Positions 5,261-7,361 of a stretch of DNA of 7,361 bases are shown here, one piece after another. Source of the DNA: an uncultured Zetaproteobacteria bacterium (GTDB lineage Bacteria; Pseudomonadota; Zetaproteobacteria; Mariprofundales; Mariprofundaceae). The number at the start of each line of letters is the position of its first letter. Within the stretch, counting starts at the first letter, position 1. The notes under the pieces are model-generated. The model searched no databases, was not told the origin of the DNA, and saw only the letters and a list, made by a program, of their open reading frames with translations. Location of the stretch: contig CAJXNE010000108.1 of NCBI GenBank assembly GCA_913056285.1, positions 1 through 7,361 on the forward strand, written 5' to 3'. Position numbers and translations under genes: made by a program.

Positions 5261-6055
5261 ATGAATAATTTAAACCATACTACCTATACGGAAACTTCCG
5301 ACGCACAAGCATCTGACGCAACTCATTTCGGCTATGAAACGGTCAGCGGGCAGGAAAAAGTGCAGCGTGTGATGGGCGTCTTTTCATCCGTTGCCAGCCA
5401 GTACGATATCATGAATGATTTGATGAGCGGCGGTATGCATCGTCTATGGAAGCGCTGCATGGTCGCAAAAGCGGCCATCGGCGCTGGCTCGCGCGTACTC
5501 GATGTTGCAGCCGGTTCCGGCGATATCGCTATCGGGCTAGCCAACAAAATGGGCCCCTCCGGCCGCGTGGTGCTGACCGATCTGAACGGGCCGATGCTGC
5601 TTGAAGGCGCGCGCCGCATTATCGATGCCGGATTATTGCCGGGCCGGGCCGATTGCATCCAGTCCGACGGCACAAGGCTCGCGTTTGATGATAACAGTTT
5701 TGACTGCGTTACCATTGCCTTTGGCATCCGCAATTTCCTCGATATCGAAGCCGGGCTGGCTGAATTTTACCGCGTACTGAAGCCGGGCGGCCAGTTCATG
5801 TGTCTGGAATTCTCGCGTCCGGTATTGCCCGGGCTGGATGTGATCTATGATGCATTCTCTTTTAATATTATTCCGCTGATCGGCGAAAAAGTGACCGGAG
5901 ATCGTGCTTCCTATCAATATCTGGTTGAATCGATTCGCCGATTCCCGGACCAGGATCGCTTTACCAAACTCATTCGCGGCACCGGATTCGACCTGGTCAA
6001 GCATACCAATATGTCCGGCGGCATCGTCGCCCTGCATCGGGGTTACAAATTATGA
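5261..6055 (+). CDS. ubiE: Ubiquinone/menaquinone C-methyltransferase UbiE
   Basis: The 264 aa product is an S-adenosylmethionine-dependent C-methyltransferase that methylates the ring of the ubiquinone (and demethylmenaquinone) precursor. Family signatures are clear: THFGYETV (21-28), VFSSVASQYDIMNDLMSGGMHRLWKR (40-65), SAM motif I VLDVAAGSGDIA (79-90), acidic motif VVLTDLN (103-109), FDCVTIAFGIRN (147-158), YRVLKPGGQFMCLEFSRP (170-187), DRASYQYLVESIRRFPDQ (214-231) and the C-terminal GGIVALHRGYKL. Length is close to E. coli UbiE (251 aa), with a slightly longer N-terminus. No Shine-Dalgarno site precedes the ATG. A weak promoter-like pair, TTGGAT (5223-5228) and TACGAT (5246-5251), would start transcription almost at the ATG, so the message may be leaderless; this is tentative. 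It heads the ubiE-ubiJ-ubiB cluster and is divergent from nrdJa. Confidence 0.95.
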   Translation: MNNLNHTTYTETSDAQASDATHFGYETVSGQEKVQRVMGVFSSVASQYDIMNDLMSGGMHRLWKRCMVAKAAIGAGSRVLDVAAGSGDIAIGLANKMGPSGRVVLTDLNGPMLLEGARRIIDAGLLPGRADCIQSDGTRLAFDDNSFDCVTIAFGIRNFLDIEAGLAEFYRVLKPGGQFMCLEFSRPVLPGLDVIYDAFSFNIIPLIGEKVTGDRASYQYLVESIRRFPDQDRFTKLIRGTGFDLVKHTNMSGGIVALHRGYKL

Positions 6056-6164
6056 GAACGGAATTCGGAACATTCTGTCCTCACCCTTTTAACGCACGCA
6101 CAAAAGCGTGGTTTTGCGCCTGCTCACTGAAGCCACACATCCATGTGCGGTGTGGAGCTCGCCC

Positions 6165-6821
6165 ATGAGTGTCATGTTTTTACCACTCAGATTGATTCCG
6201 GTGCCGGTGCAGTGCGTGGTGATGACGACCGTGCTGGAACTGGTATTTTCACGTGATGAATCATTAAAACCATATCTGGATAACATGGAAGGACGCGTCT
6301 TCCGCATCCATGTGCGCGATACCAACGCCATCATGTTTCTCGGCTTTACACGCGGCAAAGCATGGGTGCATTCCTCTTACCAGGGCGAGGTGGATGTGCG
6401 CCTGAATGCCACCACGGCCGGTTTTGCCCGCATGTGTTTCGGCCATGAGGATCCGGATGATCTGGTCTTTCAACAGGTTTTGAAACTATCCGGTGATTCC
6501 GATGCGATGCTGCGGTTTAAAAAGCTGTTTGCAGCCGCTGATCTTGACTGGGAGCGTGAATTACGCGCCGCATTTGGTGATTTTTTCGGTTCCCGTGTAG
6601 CACGAGCCGCACATACGCTGGTCGAGACGGAACAGAAGCTGAGCGAATCGTCCCGCCAGGCCGTCGCCAACAGCCTGCATGATATGGATATTCCGGATAG
6701 CGAACGTTTGCAGGCATGGCAGGCAGGGGTCGAACATCTGGCACACCAGATTTCTCGCAGCAAAGGACGTGTTACGCGTCTGGAACACAAACTGGACCAC
6801 TTGATTGAAAGCCCGGAATAA
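6165..6821 (+). CDS. ubiJ: Ubiquinone biosynthesis accessory factor UbiJ (SCP2 domain)
   Basis: This 218 aa protein has an SCP2 (sterol carrier protein 2) lipid-binding domain at about residues 22-140. It is recognised by the pattern VFRIHVRDTNAIMFLGF, VDVRLNATTAGFARM, LKLSGDSDAMLRFKKL and LDWERELRAAFGDFFG. A charged helix, probably coiled coil, follows (188-216). UbiJ binds the hydrophobic ubiquinone intermediates and, with UbiK, organises the aerobic Ubi complex. Sequence identity to E. coli UbiJ looks low, so the name rests on the SCP2 domain plus the position between ubiE and ubiB. The start at ATG 6165 has GGAG (6154-6157) at 7 bases; a GTG at 6108 in frame would add 19 unlikely residues. 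CCACAC (6133-6138) can pair with GTGTGG (6150-6155), which overlaps the GG of that site, so some translational control is possible. The 109-base gap after ubiE contains no other gene. Confidence 0.88.
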   Translation: MSVMFLPLRLIPVPVQCVVMTTVLELVFSRDESLKPYLDNMEGRVFRIHVRDTNAIMFLGFTRGKAWVHSSYQGEVDVRLNATTAGFARMCFGHEDPDDLVFQQVLKLSGDSDAMLRFKKLFAAADLDWERELRAAFGDFFGSRVARAAHTLVETEQKLSESSRQAVANSLHDMDIPDSERLQAWQAGVEHLAHQISRSKGRVTRLEHKLDHLIESPE

Positions 6822-6839
6822 GCGCGCCCTCACCCAGGC

Positions 6840-7361
6840 ATGAGATTACCCGCCAATATCCGCCGCAACCTGCGCTTAATGCGCATTGGCCACATTCTGG
6901 CCACCCACGGCCTGGCAGCGCTGGCTGTGCGCATGCGTCTGTTTTATCCCTATGTCTGGCTGGTTCAGTTATTTCGCGGCGATGAATTACCCAAGGATAT
7001 GGGCGTTCAGATTCGCCGGGTACTCGAGGAACTGGGACCGACCTTTATCAAGTTTGGCCAGATGCTGTCCACCCGTGTCGATCTGCTGCCGCTGGATGTG
7101 GCGCTGGAATTGAAAAAACTACAGGATGATGTGCCTCCGGAATCATTTAATCGGGTGCGCGCCGTCATTGAGCGCAGCTTCAAAAAACCACTGACAGGCG
7201 AAGATGGTGTTTTTGCCGTCTTCGATGAAAAACCGATTGCGGCAGCTTCCATCGCGCAGGTGCATTTCGCTGAACTCAAGGATGGCCGGCGCGTGGCCGT
7301 CAAGGTGCGCCGCGATCATATCAGCAACACGATCGAATCGGATCTGGCCATTCTGAAACTG
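6840..7361 (+). CDS. ubiB: Ubiquinone biosynthesis protein UbiB, N-terminal part
   Basis: The first 174 codons of a UbiB/ADCK-family protein run off the window end. UbiB is a membrane-associated atypical kinase-like ATPase needed for ubiquinone synthesis, thought to help extract lipid precursors rather than phosphorylate proteins. Family hallmarks are ELGPTFIKFGQMLSTRVDLLP with the KxGQ motif (K71-Q74), the Ala-rich loop AAASIAQVH (134-142) that replaces the kinase P-loop, and VAVKV with the ATP-binding lysine (K155). The catalytic loop, metal-binding motif and C-terminal membrane helices lie beyond the window. The ATG at 6840 is 18 bases after the ubiJ stop. No good ribosome binding site is visible, so translation may be coupled to ubiJ, or the start could be the in-frame ATG 14 codons in. 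The ubiE-ubiJ-ubiB order matches the operon of gammaproteobacteria. Confidence 0.94.
   Translation, partial: MRLPANIRRNLRLMRIGHILATHGLAALAVRMRLFYPYVWLVQLFRGDELPKDMGVQIRRVLEELGPTFIKFGQMLSTRVDLLPLDVALELKKLQDDVPPESFNRVRAVIERSFKKPLTGEDGVFAVFDEKPIAAASIAQVHFAELKDGRRVAVKVRRDHISNTIESDLAILKL

Noticed and set aside
6108..6164. An upstream GTG start for ubiJ at 6108.
   Set aside because: ATG 6165 has a GGAG at 7 bases, and the added residues lie in a hairpin-rich spacer with no resemblance to UbiJ.

Overview
The window looks like a proteobacterial chromosome, gammaproteobacterial or a close relative such as Zetaproteobacteria. This rests on a ubiE-ubiJ-ubiB ubiquinone cluster with gammaproteobacteria-like UbiE and UbiB sequences, and on a split class II (adenosylcobalamin-dependent) ribonucleotide reductase of the NrdJa/NrdJb kind known from Pseudomonas. 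The species cannot be fixed from these data.

Region 1 (1-1704) looks like horizontally acquired DNA. It holds the 3' end of a type I restriction subunit (hsdR), overlapped by 4 bases by a YgjP/WP-type zinc metallopeptidase gene. A strong intrinsic terminator follows (1597-1627), then three 21-22 bp-phased direct repeats (1637-1697), then a CCCCACA terminus at 1704. Read outward-in on the minus strand this is TGTGGGG followed by tandem GCATAAGTTGCAAA-type sites, the layout of a Tn7-like transposon end with TnsB-type binding sites. The end lies 28 bp beyond the stop codon of nrdJb, much as Tn7 sits beside glmS. I infer that the window catches the junction of a defence-carrying Tn7-like element with the 3' side of a ribonucleotide reductase operon.

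Region 2 (1733-4862, minus strand) is the reductase operon: nrdJa (723 aa catalytic subunit), an unrecognised 77 aa small gene with a strong ribosome binding site, and nrdJb (213 aa, cysteine-rich tail). The small gene's stop overlaps the nrdJb start. The operon promoter (TTGACA-16-TACACT) has one NrdR box inside its spacer and a second exactly 32 bp away. Two perfect consensus DnaA boxes in inverted orientation lie just upstream. This points to joint control by nucleotide pools (NrdR) and by the replication initiator (DnaA).

Region 3 (5044-5215) is a non-coding inverted-repeat element: 21-bp arms enclosing three smaller hairpins. It sits between the divergent nrdJa and ubiE genes and resembles a MITE or another foldable intergenic repeat.

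Region 4 (5261-7361, plus strand) is the ubiquinone cluster: ubiE (C-methyltransferase), ubiJ (SCP2-fold lipid-binding accessory factor) and the first 174 codons of ubiB (atypical kinase/ATPase). They would act together in the late steps of ubiquinone synthesis at the membrane.
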